From contig NZ_JBDPZC010000010.1 of NCBI RefSeq assembly GCF_039872765.1, forward strand, positions 117,807 to 181,806: a DNA stretch of 64,000 nt, in the 5' to 3' direction. The notes beneath the pieces were generated by a model. It saw only the letters and a list, made by a program, of their open reading frames with translations. It was not told the origin of the DNA and searched no databases. Positions 17,963 to 26,460 of this stretch are shown here, piece by piece; positions within the stretch are counted from its first letter, which is position 1, and the number at the start of each line of letters is the position of its first letter. The position numbers were made by a program, and so were the translations under genes. The DNA comes from Roseateles_B flavus. GTDB lineage: Bacteria > Pseudomonadota > Gammaproteobacteria > Burkholderiales > Burkholderiaceae_C.

Positions 17963-18469
17963 ATGCAGCCCGCCCCCTTGCCTGCCAATGAGCCCGATCG
18001 CCTGGCCGCCCTGCGCGCCCTGTTGATCCTGGACACGCCGCCCGAGCAGCGCTTCGACCGCATCGTCGAGTTCGCCGCCCAGGAGTTCGAGGTGCCCGTC
18101 GCCTTGATCAACCTGATCGATGAGGGCCGGCAGTGGAGCAAGGCGGCCGTCGGCATGGTGGCCTGCGAGATGCGACGTGAAGAGTCTTTCTGTTCCTATG
18201 TGGTCTTTTCGAGCCAGGCGCTGGTCGTCGAGGACCTGACGCAAGACCCGCGCTTCGCAGACGCGCCCCTGGTGCAGCAGGCGCCCCATCTGCGCTTCTA
18301 TGCAGGCGTGCCGCTGAACAGCAAGGAGGGACTCACCCTGGGCACGCTGTGCCTGCTTGACCACCGGCCGCGCCAGCTGGACGCCACGGATCTCGCCATC
18401 CTCGGCACCCTGGGCGCGCTGTGCGCCGGGGAACTGCGCGGCGAGTCCGTCGAGTCGGTGGAGGACTGA
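17963..18469 (+). CDS. Stand-alone GAF-domain protein
   Basis: 168 aa, essentially one GAF domain: ILDTPPEQRFDRIVEFAAQEFEVPVALINLIDE at the start, the FCSYVVFSSQALVVEDLTQDPRF core and RFYAGVPLNSKEGLTLGTLCLLD at the end. This subtype is normally the sensor part of kinases or cyclases, here without an output domain. CAGGAG precedes the ATG. A receiver-like gene follows after a single base, so the two probably act together. Ligand unknown. Confidence 0.8.
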   Translation: MQPAPLPANEPDRLAALRALLILDTPPEQRFDRIVEFAAQEFEVPVALINLIDEGRQWSKAAVGMVACEMRREESFCSYVVFSSQALVVEDLTQDPRFADAPLVQQAPHLRFYAGVPLNSKEGLTLGTLCLLDHRPRQLDATDLAILGTLGALCAGELRGESVESVED

Positions 18470-18470
18470 C

Positions 18471-18848
18471 ATGCCCAACAAGACGCTTCTGCTGGCCGAT
18501 CCCCATTCCCTGTTCCGCCGCACCCTGGCCCTGGTGGCCCGTGACCTGCACCTGGCGGATGTCCAGGAGACCAGCAGCCTCGAAGCAGCCCAGCGCCTGC
18601 TGGAGCGCCAGCGGGTCGACGGCCTGCTGATGGACATCGGCGAAGGCCTGGAGGCCCTGAACCTGCTGCACAACATCCGCGGCGGCGCCACCCGCTGCGA
18701 GATGAGCATGCCCGTCGCCCTGACAGCGGAGCACTGCGACCTGGCCACGGCCCAGCTCTACAAGGAGCAGGGCGTGCGCCGCATCCTGCTCAAGCCCTTC
18801 AAGGTGAAGACGGCGCTGGAGGTCATCCAGGACCTGGCCAGCGCCTGA
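18471..18848 (+). CDS. Stand-alone receiver (REC) domain protein
   Basis: 125 aa. The layout is CheY-like: an acidic residue after the first strand (LLADPHSLFRR), a phosphoacceptor aspartate in GLLMDIGEG (about residue 55), Thr in VALTAEH and Lys in LLKPFK. There is no output domain. It begins one base after the GAF gene's stop. No histidine kinase is adjacent, so the phosphodonor is unknown. It may be an adaptor acting with the GAF protein. Confidence 0.7.
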   Translation: MPNKTLLLADPHSLFRRTLALVARDLHLADVQETSSLEAAQRLLERQRVDGLLMDIGEGLEALNLLHNIRGGATRCEMSMPVALTAEHCDLATAQLYKEQGVRRILLKPFKVKTALEVIQDLASA

Positions 18849-18850
18849 GC

Positions 18851-20164
18851 TCAGACCGCCGCCAGCGCGCGGTCCAGGTCCTGCCGCAGGTCTTCGATGT
18901 GCTCGATGCCCAGCGAGAGCCGCACGGTGTCCTCTCCCACGCCTGCCTGATCCAGCTCGGCCGGCGAGAGTTGGCGGTGGGTGGTGGAGGCGGGGTGCGT
19001 GGCCAGGGACTTCGCGTCGCCGATGTTGACCAGGCGGGTGAAGAGCTGCAGCGCATCGAGGAAGCGGGCGCCGGCCTCGCGCGGGTTCTGGCCCGGCGCG
19101 GTCTTCAGGCCGAAGGTCAGCAGGCCCGAGCCCTGGCCCGAAAGGTACTGCTGCACCAGGGCGTGGTCCGGGTGGTCGGGCAGGCCGGCGTAGTTGACCC
19201 AGGCCACCTTGGGATGGGCCTTCAGATGCTCGGCCACGGCGCGGGCGTTCTGGCTGATGCGGTCCATGCGCAGGGGCAGGGTCTCGATGCCCTGCAGGAT
19301 CAGGAAGGCATTGAAGGGCGACAGCGCCGCGCCCGTGTTGCGCAGGGGCACGACGCGCGCCCGGGTGATGTAGGCCGCCGCGCCCGCGGCCTGGGTGTAG
19401 ACCACGCCGTGGTAGCTGGGGTCGGGTTCGTTGAGGCGCTTGAAGCGGGCCTTGTGCTGGTCCCAGGGGAAGCGGCCGGAGTCGATGATGGCGCCGCCCA
19501 CCGCCGCGCCGTGGCCGCCCAGGTACTTGGTCAGCGAGTGCACGACGATGTCCGCGCCATGCTCGATGGGGCGGCTCAGGTAGGGGCTGGGCACGGTGTT
19601 GTCCACGATCAGGGGCACGCCGTGGCGGTGCGCGACCTCGGCGATGCGGGCGATGTCCGTCACATTGCCCTGCGGATTGCCCAGGGACTCCACGAAGACG
19701 GCCTTGGTGCGCTCGTCGATCAGGCCCTCGAAGCTCTCGGGGCGGCGGTAGTCGGCAAAGCGGGTGGTGATGCCCAGCTGCGGCAGGGTGTGGGCGAAGA
19801 GGTTGTAGGTGCCGCCATAGAGCGCGCTGGAAGCCACGATGTTGTCGCCCGCCTCGGCGATGGTCTGGATGGCATAGGTGACGGCTGCCTGCCCCGAGGC
19901 CAGGGCCAGCGCGCCGATGCCGCCTTCCAGCGCCGCCAGGCGCTGCTCCAGCACGGCATTGGTGGGGTTGTTGATGCGGGTGTAGATGTGGCCCTCGGCC
20001 TTGAGGTCGAAGAGGTCGGCCGCGTGCTGGGCGCTGTCGAAGGCATAGGCCACGGTCTGGTAGATGGGCACGGCCACGGCGCGGGTGGTGGGGTCGGGCG
20101 AGTAGCCGGCGTGCACGGCGCGGGTCTCGAAGCGCCATTCGGCGGCGTGAGGGTTCTGGCTCAT
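18851..20164 (-). CDS. metY: O-acetylhomoserine sulfhydrylase
   Basis: 437 aa, matching the long bacterial O-acetylhomoserine aminocarboxypropyltransferase subgroup of Cys/Met PLP enzymes. The start TRAVHAGYSPDPTTRAVAVPIYQTVAY is diagnostic; the PLP lysine is K213 in HSLTKYLGGHG. It makes homocysteine (or methionine with methanethiol) from O-acetylhomoserine using sulfide. Its proximity to the sulfate uptake operon fits a sulfur-assimilation neighbourhood. It converges on the receiver gene, with 2 bp between stops. Confidence 0.9.
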   Translation of the reverse strand: MSQNPHAAEWRFETRAVHAGYSPDPTTRAVAVPIYQTVAYAFDSAQHAADLFDLKAEGHIYTRINNPTNAVLEQRLAALEGGIGALALASGQAAVTYAIQTIAEAGDNIVASSALYGGTYNLFAHTLPQLGITTRFADYRRPESFEGLIDERTKAVFVESLGNPQGNVTDIARIAEVAHRHGVPLIVDNTVPSPYLSRPIEHGADIVVHSLTKYLGGHGAAVGGAIIDSGRFPWDQHKARFKRLNEPDPSYHGVVYTQAAGAAAYITRARVVPLRNTGAALSPFNAFLILQGIETLPLRMDRISQNARAVAEHLKAHPKVAWVNYAGLPDHPDHALVQQYLSGQGSGLLTFGLKTAPGQNPREAGARFLDALQLFTRLVNIGDAKSLATHPASTTHRQLSPAELDQAGVGEDTVRLSLGIEHIEDLRQDLDRALAAV

Positions 20165-20210
20165 GGGGGCTCCTGGTGGGACGGGAAGTGGCAAGGGGGC
20201 AAGCCTAGCG

Positions 20211-20237
20211 CCTGAAGACGGTGGCCGTCCCTTCAGG
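20211..20237. promoter_or_regulatory. Strong hairpin in the metY leader
   Basis: CCTGAAG and CTTCAGG arms enclose an inner ACGG/CCGT stem. The element is 47 bp upstream of the metY start and 78 bp upstream of chrA on the other strand. It does not match a SAM or SAH riboswitch that I recognise; it may be a leader hairpin. Confidence 0.3.
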
Positions 20238-20314
20238 TTTTGCATATGGATGTTTCCAAACCGAAGAGCCTGGGCATCGCCCATGGCGGCCGGCTGACGT
20301 AGCATCGGCCCGCC

Positions 20315-21697
20315 ATGACACGCCTTCTCGATCCCGACACCCTCGCGCCGGCGCACCCGCGCCTGGGCGAGGCGCTGCGCTACTGGCTCAGGCTCGGCTG
20401 CATCAGCTTTGGCGGTCCCGCGGGGCAGATCGCCCTGATGCACGAGGAGCTGGTGCGGCGCCGCCGCTGGATCAGCGAACGCCGCTTTCTCCATGCCCTG
20501 AACTACTGCATGGTGCTGCCCGGCCCCGAGGCGCAGCAGCTCGCCACCTACATCGGCTGGCTGCTGCATGGCACGGCCGGCGGCATTGCCGCGGGCGCGC
20601 TCTTCGTGCTGCCCTCGCTGGTCCTGCTGATCGGCCTGTCCTGGGTCTACATGGCCTTCGGGCAGCTGGACTGGGTGGCGGGCCTGTTCTACGGCGTCAA
20701 GCCGGCGGTGACGGCCCTGGTGGCCCAGGCAGCCTGGCGCATCGGGCAGCGCACCCTGCGCAATGCCTGGCTGTGGGCGCTCGCCGGGGCGGCCTTCCTC
20801 GGCCTGGCCGTGCTGCACCTGCCTTTCCCGGCCCTCGTCGCAGCGGCGGCGGCGGCTGGCTGGGCCCTGGGGCGCTGGCGGCCGGCCCTGGTGCGGACCG
20901 GGGCCGGGCATGGCAGCGCGAAGGACGAGCTCCACCGGCCCACCGTCATCGACGACCACAGCCCCCTGCCCGAACGCGCCCGCTTCCGCTGGCCCCGCCT
21001 GGCCCGGCAGGCGGCCGTGGCCCTGCTGCTGTGGGCGCTGCCCTTCGGCCTGCTGTGGGCCTGGCAGGGGGCCACGGGGCCCTACACGCAGATGGCCTGG
21101 TTCTTCACCAAGGCGGCCCTGCTGACCTTCGGCGGCGCCTATGCGGTGCTGCCCTATGTGACCCAGGCCGCCGTTCATCAGTTCCGCTGGCTGGGCCCCG
21201 GCCAGGTGATGGACGGCCTGGCCCTGGGCGAGAGCACGCCGGGGCCGTTGATCATGGTGGTGACCTTCATCGCCTTCGTCGGCGGCTGGCAGTCCGAGGC
21301 CCTGCAGGCGGGCTGGGCCGCGGTGGTGGGCCGCGAGTGGGCGGCCCTGGCCGCCGGCACGGTGGCGGCCCTGCTGGTCACGTGGTTCACCTTCCTGCCG
21401 TCCTTCGTCTTCATCCTGACCGGCGCGCCCGTGGTCGAGGCCACGCACCAGGACCTGCGCATCACCGGCCCGCTGACGGCCATCACCGCGGCCGTGGTGG
21501 GGGTGATCCTCAACCTGGCCCTGTTCTTCGCGCTGCACGTGATCTGGCCGCGAGGGCTGGATGGCGGGATGGATGCCCTGGCCCTGCTGCTCACGGCGGC
21601 GGCGGGCCTGGCCCTGATCCGCTTCAAGCGCGGCGTGCTGGAAGTGGTGGGCGTGTGCGCCCTTCTTGGCATGTTCTGGCGCCTGCTGGGGGCGTGA
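20315..21697 (+). CDS. chrA: Chromate efflux transporter ChrA (long, two-domain form)
   Basis: 460 aa with two homologous CHR halves. The first half opens with FGGPAGQIALMHEELVRRRRWI, LPGPEAQQLATYIGW; the second repeats the pattern with FGGAYAVLPYVTQAAV and LGESTPGPLIMVVTFIAFVGG. About ten membrane helices are expected. ChrA exports chromate, which enters cells through sulfate transporters; its placement 2.5 kb from the sulfate importer is therefore suggestive. It is divergent from metY. Confidence 0.88.
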   Translation: MTRLLDPDTLAPAHPRLGEALRYWLRLGCISFGGPAGQIALMHEELVRRRRWISERRFLHALNYCMVLPGPEAQQLATYIGWLLHGTAGGIAAGALFVLPSLVLLIGLSWVYMAFGQLDWVAGLFYGVKPAVTALVAQAAWRIGQRTLRNAWLWALAGAAFLGLAVLHLPFPALVAAAAAAGWALGRWRPALVRTGAGHGSAKDELHRPTVIDDHSPLPERARFRWPRLARQAAVALLLWALPFGLLWAWQGATGPYTQMAWFFTKAALLTFGGAYAVLPYVTQAAVHQFRWLGPGQVMDGLALGESTPGPLIMVVTFIAFVGGWQSEALQAGWAAVVGREWAALAAGTVAALLVTWFTFLPSFVFILTGAPVVEATHQDLRITGPLTAITAAVVGVILNLALFFALHVIWPRGLDGGMDALALLLTAAAGLALIRFKRGVLEVVGVCALLGMFWRLLGA

Positions 21698-21761
21698 CTC
21701 CCGGCAGCGGGGGGCGCTTTTGCTAGGCTCGCGCCTTTGCATCCAGACAGGTACCCCTGAC

Positions 21762-23960
21762 GTGAAGCTCCCCTATGTCCTGGCCGCCGGCATGAGCCTG
21801 GCGTCGCCCCTGCTGGCCGCCCAGGCCGCCGAATCCATCTCGCCCGTGAGTGCCGCCGTGACCGCTGCCCAGACTGCCCCCAACGCCCTGCTCAGCGAAA
21901 GCCCGCTGCCGCTGCGCTACCCGCCCTTCGACAAGATCCGCGACGCCGACTTCGCCCCCGCGATGGACGCCGGCATGGCCGAGCATCTGAAGGAAGTGGC
22001 TGCCATCGCCGACAACCCGGCCGCGCCCACCTTCGAGAACACCCTCGTCGCCCTGGAGCGCTCGGGCCGCACGCTGAACCGCGCCACCACGGTGCTCTTC
22101 AGCCTGCTGGGCGCCGACTCCAACCCGGCCCGCCTCAAGCTGCAGGCCGAGTACGCCCCCAAGCTGGCGGCGCATGCCGATGCCATCTCCCTGAACCCCA
22201 GGCTCTTCCAGCGCATCTCGGCCCTCTACGCGCAGCGTGACAAGCTCGGCGCCGTGGAGCAGCGCCTCACCGAGCGCTACTACAAGCGCCTGGTGCGCGC
22301 CGGTGCCAAGCTGGAGGAGGCCCAGAAGACCCGCATCAAGGCCATCAACGCCGAACTGGCCCGCCTGGGCGCCCAGTTCAACCAGGCCGTGCTGGCCGAG
22401 GTGAACGCCAGTGCCGTGGTGGTGGACAGCGAGGCGGAGCTCAAGGGGCTCTCCGCCGGCCAGATCGCCGCCGCCCGCGAGGCCGCCAAGGCCCGCGGCC
22501 TGGAGGGCAAGTTCGTGATCGCCCTGCTCAACACCACCGGCCAGCCCTTCGAGGCGCAGCTGGAGAACCGCGCCCTGCGCGAGCGCCTTCACAAGGCCTC
22601 GGTGGCCCGCGGCAGCCGCGGCAACGAGCATGACACCACGGCCATCGTCGCCCAGGTCACCGCCCTGCGCGCCGAGCGGGCCCAGCTGCTGGGCTACGCC
22701 ACCCATGCCGACTTCGTACTGGAGGAAGAGACCGCCAAGAGCCAGCAGGCCGTGAACGCCATGATGCGCCAGCTGGCGCCCGCCGCCGTGGCCGCCGCCC
22801 GCCGCGAGGGGGCCGAGCTGCAGGCCCTGATCGACAAGGAGCAGGCCGCCAAGGGCCAGCCTTCCTTCAAGCTCGAGGCCTGGGACTGGGCCTTCTACAG
22901 CGAACGCCTGCGCGCCGCCAAGTTCGGCTTCGACGAGAGCCAGCTCAAGCCCTATCTGGAGCTGAGCAACGTGCTGGAGAACGGCGTGTTCTACGCCGCC
23001 GAGAAGGTCTACGGCCTGCGCTTCAAGGAGCGCCGCGACCTGCCCGTCTACCACCCCGATGTGCGCGTCTACGACGTCTTCAATGCCGACGGCTCGCAGC
23101 TGGCCATCTTCATCGCCGACATGTACGCCCGGCCCTCCAAGCGCGGTGGCGCCTGGATGAACGCCTACGTCTCGCAGAACGGCCTGGAGGGCACGCTGCC
23201 CGTGGTGGCCAACCACCTCAACATCCCCAAGCCGCCGGCCGGCGAGCCCACGCTGATGACCTGGGCCGAGGTGCGCACCGCCTTCCACGAGTTCGGCCAT
23301 GCGCTGCACGGCATGTTCTCGCAGGTGAAGTACCCGACCTTCGCCGGCACCGCCGTGCCGCGCGACTTCGTCGAGTTCCCCTCGCAGGTCAATGAGATGT
23401 GGGCCGACTGGCCCGAGATCCTGGCCCACTACGCCAAGCACTACAAGAGCGGTGAGACCATGCCTCGCGCCCTGCTGGACAAGGTGCTGGCCGCCGGCAA
23501 GTTCAACCAGGGCTATGCCACCACCGAGTACCTCGCGTCCTCGGTGCTGGACCAGCGCTGGCACCAGCTGAAGGCGGGCGAGGTGCCCAAGCCCGAGCAG
23601 GTCATGGCCTTCGAGGCCCGCGTGCTGAAGGAAGAGGGCTTCGACTACGCCCCCGTGCCGCCGCGCTACCGCACCCCCTACTTCAGCCACATCATGGGCG
23701 GCTACGCGGCCGGCTACTACGCCTACATCTGGTCCGAGGTGCTGGACGCCAACACCGTGGCCTGGTTCAAGGGCCAGGGCGGCCTCAAGCGCGAGCTGGG
23801 CGACGCCTTCCGCGCCAAGCTGCTGAGCCAGGGCGGCAGCCGCGACGCACTGGAGCTGTTCCGCGGCGTTGTTGGCCATGAGCCCCTGATCGATCCGCTG
23901 CTGGAGCGCCGCGGTCTGAAGGTCAAGGCGAGTGCCGAGGGCAAGGTGGCGGCGAAGTAA
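21762..23960 (+). CDS. M3-family zinc metallopeptidase (Dcp-like), exported
   Basis: 732 aa. The GTG start at 21762 gives a signal peptide (VKLPYVLAAGMSLASPLLAAQA); an internal ATG ten codons later would lose its basic start. The thermolysin-like HEFGHALHGMFS motif around residue 509 binds zinc, with a downstream glutamate in EFPSQVNEMWADW. Peptidyl-dipeptidase Dcp and oligopeptidase A share this architecture. The export signal points to a periplasmic Dcp that degrades short peptides. A strong terminator follows. Confidence 0.87.
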   Translation: MKLPYVLAAGMSLASPLLAAQAAESISPVSAAVTAAQTAPNALLSESPLPLRYPPFDKIRDADFAPAMDAGMAEHLKEVAAIADNPAAPTFENTLVALERSGRTLNRATTVLFSLLGADSNPARLKLQAEYAPKLAAHADAISLNPRLFQRISALYAQRDKLGAVEQRLTERYYKRLVRAGAKLEEAQKTRIKAINAELARLGAQFNQAVLAEVNASAVVVDSEAELKGLSAGQIAAAREAAKARGLEGKFVIALLNTTGQPFEAQLENRALRERLHKASVARGSRGNEHDTTAIVAQVTALRAERAQLLGYATHADFVLEEETAKSQQAVNAMMRQLAPAAVAAARREGAELQALIDKEQAAKGQPSFKLEAWDWAFYSERLRAAKFGFDESQLKPYLELSNVLENGVFYAAEKVYGLRFKERRDLPVYHPDVRVYDVFNADGSQLAIFIADMYARPSKRGGAWMNAYVSQNGLEGTLPVVANHLNIPKPPAGEPTLMTWAEVRTAFHEFGHALHGMFSQVKYPTFAGTAVPRDFVEFPSQVNEMWADWPEILAHYAKHYKSGETMPRALLDKVLAAGKFNQGYATTEYLASSVLDQRWHQLKAGEVPKPEQVMAFEARVLKEEGFDYAPVPPRYRTPYFSHIMGGYAAGYYAYIWSEVLDANTVAWFKGQGGLKRELGDAFRAKLLSQGGSRDALELFRGVVGHEPLIDPLLERRGLKVKASAEGKVAAK

Positions 23961-23979
23961 GCGCCCGTCATCGGCGGGC

Positions 23980-24017
23980 AAGGCCTGGCACCTGCGGGTG
24001 GCCAGGCCTTTTTTTCT
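23980..24017 (+). terminator. Intrinsic terminator after the M3 peptidase
   Basis: A 10-bp perfect stem (AAGGCCTGGC with GCCAGGCCTT) flanks an 11-base loop and is followed by TTTTTCTT. Its arms resemble the dispersed GGTCAGG/CCTGACC repeat family. Confidence 0.85.
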
Positions 24018-24035
24018 TGCACCGTCGGACGTGAT

Positions 24036-24830
24036 TCAGCGCCGCAGCAGCGAGAGCAGCAGGGCCGCCAGCATGCCCAGCAGCAGCCAGGTGCTGGGTC
24101 GACTGAGGGGGCCGCGCGTGAGCCCTTCGCGCAGCTTGGCGCTGTCGCTGGCTGCCAGGGGCGCCCGCGTGGCCACGTGGGGCGCCTCCTCCTCCCGCGC
24201 CCGTGACACATCCTCCAGCGGACTGGGGCGGACATACCCCGGATCCAGTGCCGCACTGTTGCCCAGCCGGGCGACATGGTCCAGCGCGCCGGGGTCGCCG
24301 TCGAAGTACGTTGCAGCGCCATAGGGCGCGAAGCCGTCGTCATAGCCGCTCAGCCACTTCAGACCGGGCAAGGCGCTGGCGTCGCCGCTCAGACTCTGGG
24401 CAAGCGTCCGGGCGTCTTCGTCGAAGTCATTGAGGCACAGGACCTCGATGGGATCCATCGTCAGCCAGGGGTGCGGCAGATCGTTCAGGCCCTCACAGGC
24501 CCGGCGCCAGTAGGACTCTGCCAGCGCGGCGTCGCCGGTGAGGGCGGCGTAGATGGGCAGGGCCTGCTGCAGGCGCTCGCGGGCCGCCGCCACGCTGGTG
24601 CACGGCAGCTTCAGCGCGACGGTGCTGAACTGCTCCGGTCCACTCCGCAGCCGGACCACGGCCGGCAGCAGGTCCTCCGGGCGGAAGCACAGCAGCCAGG
24701 GCAGTGGCAGTCGGTTGGCCGCTTCGGCCACGCGCAGGGCTTGCGACGGCTCGCTCCCGGCGCCGGGCGGGTGCAGCTGAGGCGGCACCCCCGGCATGTC
24801 GGCATTGATCAGACAGGCTCTGTTGGCCAT
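24036..24830 (-). CDS. Unrecognised protein with C-terminal membrane anchor
   Basis: 264 aa. I do not recognise the family. The N-terminal 220 residues look soluble and globular, with acidic patches (NDFDEDARTLAQSL) and a YGAATYFDGDPGALD segment. The last 20 residues (STWLLLGMLAALLLSLLRR) form a single tail-anchor-like helix. A perfect AAGGAGG lies before the ATG and fixes the start. It sits alone between the M3 peptidase and the photolyase operon, 73 bp downstream of the latter's last stop codon region on the opposite side. Confidence 0.65.
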   Translation of the reverse strand: MANRACLINADMPGVPPQLHPPGAGSEPSQALRVAEAANRLPLPWLLCFRPEDLLPAVVRLRSGPEQFSTVALKLPCTSVAAARERLQQALPIYAALTGDAALAESYWRRACEGLNDLPHPWLTMDPIEVLCLNDFDEDARTLAQSLSGDASALPGLKWLSGYDDGFAPYGAATYFDGDPGALDHVARLGNSAALDPGYVRPSPLEDVSRAREEEAPHVATRAPLAASDSAKLREGLTRGPLSRPSTWLLLGMLAALLLSLLRR

Positions 24831-24903
24831 GGTTCCTCCTTGATGGGCCGTCGAGGCCGCGCGGCGCATTCTGCAGGACGCCCGCCTCCGCGCCAGCCCC
24901 TCC

Positions 24904-26460
24904 CTAGAGGGATTCCAGCCTTTCGAGCGTGGCCCGGGCCTGCCCGCGCAAGGCCGCCAGATCCTGCGCCGCCATCCGCTCCAGCTGCCGGTACACCGGC
25001 GCCAGCCGCGGCAGATGGCGCAGCCGCTCGGCATGCCGGTCCATGAAGTCCCAGTACAGCGCATTGAAGGGGCAGGCGCGCTCGCCCAGGCGCTGGCGTT
25101 TGTCGTAGGGGCAGTGGCGGCAGTGGTCACCCATGCGGTCCAGGTAGGCGGCGCTGCTCACATAGGGCTTGGTGGTGATGCCGCCGCCGTCGGCGAACTG
25201 GCTCATGCCCAGGGTGTTGGGCGCCTCCACCCACTCGAAGGCATCGATGTAGATGCCCAGGTACCACGGGTGCACCTCGGCGGGATCGAGCCCGGCCAGC
25301 AGCGCGAAGTTGCCGATCACCATCAGGCGCTGGATGTGGTGCGCATGGGCCGCGCGCAGCGACTGGCCGATGGCCTGCTGCAGGCAGCGCATGCGGGTCT
25401 GGCCGGTCCAGAACCAGGCGGGCAGGGGGCGCTTGTGGCCGAGGTGGTTCAGCGCCACATAGCCGGGCATGCGCGCCCAGTAGACGCCCCGCACATACTC
25501 GCGCCAGCCCAGGATCTGGCGGATGAAGCCCTCGACGCCGGCCAGCGGCGCCTGACCCGAGCGCCAGGCGGCCTCGGCCGCGGCAATCACCTCGCGCGGA
25601 TGCAGCATCTTGGTGTTCAGTGCGAAGGACAGCAGGGAGTGGAAGAGCCGTTCGTGGCTGTCGCTCAGCGCATCCTGGTAGGGCCCGAAATGCGGCAGGC
25701 CGTGCGCGATGAAGTGCTGCAGGTCCTCGAGCGCCTCCTCGCGGTCCAGCGGCCAGGGCAGGGCCTCGGCACAGGGCTCGCCCATCGTGCGCACGCCGGC
25801 CGATTCGATCTCCTGCCAGAGGGCGCTGAGCGCATGGCGGCGTCGCGCGTCCGGCGGCTCGGGCGGATCGCCGGGCCAGCGGCTGCGGTTCTCGCTGTCG
25901 AAGTTCCAGCGTCCGCCGGCGGGCTGGCGGCCCTCCATCAGCACCTGCTCGCGCTGGCGCAGGTGGCGGTAGAAGCGCTCCATCAGCCAGGGGCCGTCGC
26001 CGAAGAAGCGGGCGGCTTCGTCGCGGCTGCTGAGGAAATGCCGGCTGTCGGCCCAGTGCAGCGCATAGGGCGCCTGCGCGGCGTGGGCGCGCAGCTGGGC
26101 GTCGAGCCGCCATTCGTCCGGCAGCTGCGCCTCGACCGTCGTCGCGCCGGTGGCCTGGGCCAGCGCGTCCAGGTTGTCCGGCAGCGACTGCCGGTTGTGC
26201 GGGTTGCCGATGCGCAGATAGTGCACCCGGTGGCCCGCCTCGTGCAGGCGCTGCGCGAAGCGCCGCATCGCCGCGAAGATCGCCAGCACCTTCTGCGCGT
26301 GATGCAGGGCGTAGTCCGTCTCCTGGCGGATCTCCATCAGCACCACCAGCACCTGGGGGTCAGGTCTTGCCTCAAACCAGGGATGCAGCGGATCGAGCTG
26401 GTCGCCCAGCACCAGGCGCAGCACCGCGGCGGGGGCCAGGTCTTGCGGGACGCGGTTCAC
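24904..26460 (-). CDS. phrB: Fe-S bacterial (6-4) photolyase / cryptochrome-like protein (PhrB type)
   Basis: 518 aa, the length of the FeS-BCP clade. The four cluster cysteines are visible at C359, C447, C450 and C463; their spacing (88, 3, 13) equals that of Agrobacterium PhrB, known to repair (6-4) photoproducts. The N-terminal antenna domain starts VLRLVLGDQLDPLHPWF and the FAD region includes TKMLHPREV and NTLGMSQFADGG. The start is a GTG that overlaps the stop of the upstream CRY-DASH gene by 4 bp. Repair specificity is inferred from the family. It is the last gene of the photolyase operon. Confidence 0.9.
   Translation of the reverse strand: MNRVPQDLAPAAVLRLVLGDQLDPLHPWFEARPDPQVLVVLMEIRQETDYALHHAQKVLAIFAAMRRFAQRLHEAGHRVHYLRIGNPHNRQSLPDNLDALAQATGATTVEAQLPDEWRLDAQLRAHAAQAPYALHWADSRHFLSSRDEAARFFGDGPWLMERFYRHLRQREQVLMEGRQPAGGRWNFDSENRSRWPGDPPEPPDARRRHALSALWQEIESAGVRTMGEPCAEALPWPLDREEALEDLQHFIAHGLPHFGPYQDALSDSHERLFHSLLSFALNTKMLHPREVIAAAEAAWRSGQAPLAGVEGFIRQILGWREYVRGVYWARMPGYVALNHLGHKRPLPAWFWTGQTRMRCLQQAIGQSLRAAHAHHIQRLMVIGNFALLAGLDPAEVHPWYLGIYIDAFEWVEAPNTLGMSQFADGGGITTKPYVSSAAYLDRMGDHCRHCPYDKRQRLGERACPFNALYWDFMDRHAERLRHLPRLAPVYRQLERMAAQDLAALRGQARATLERLESL
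26356..26370 (+). repeat. Dispersed GGGGTCAGGTCTTGC motif, exact
   Basis: An exact copy inside phrB; on the coding strand it encodes A-R-P-D-P, a different frame from the cysA copy. Confidence 0.75.
26432..26446 (+). repeat. Dispersed GGGGTCAGGTCTTGC motif, 14/15
   Basis: GGGGCCAGGTCTTGC at the phrB N-terminus, encoding Q-D-L-A-P within the first nine codons. Confidence 0.65.
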
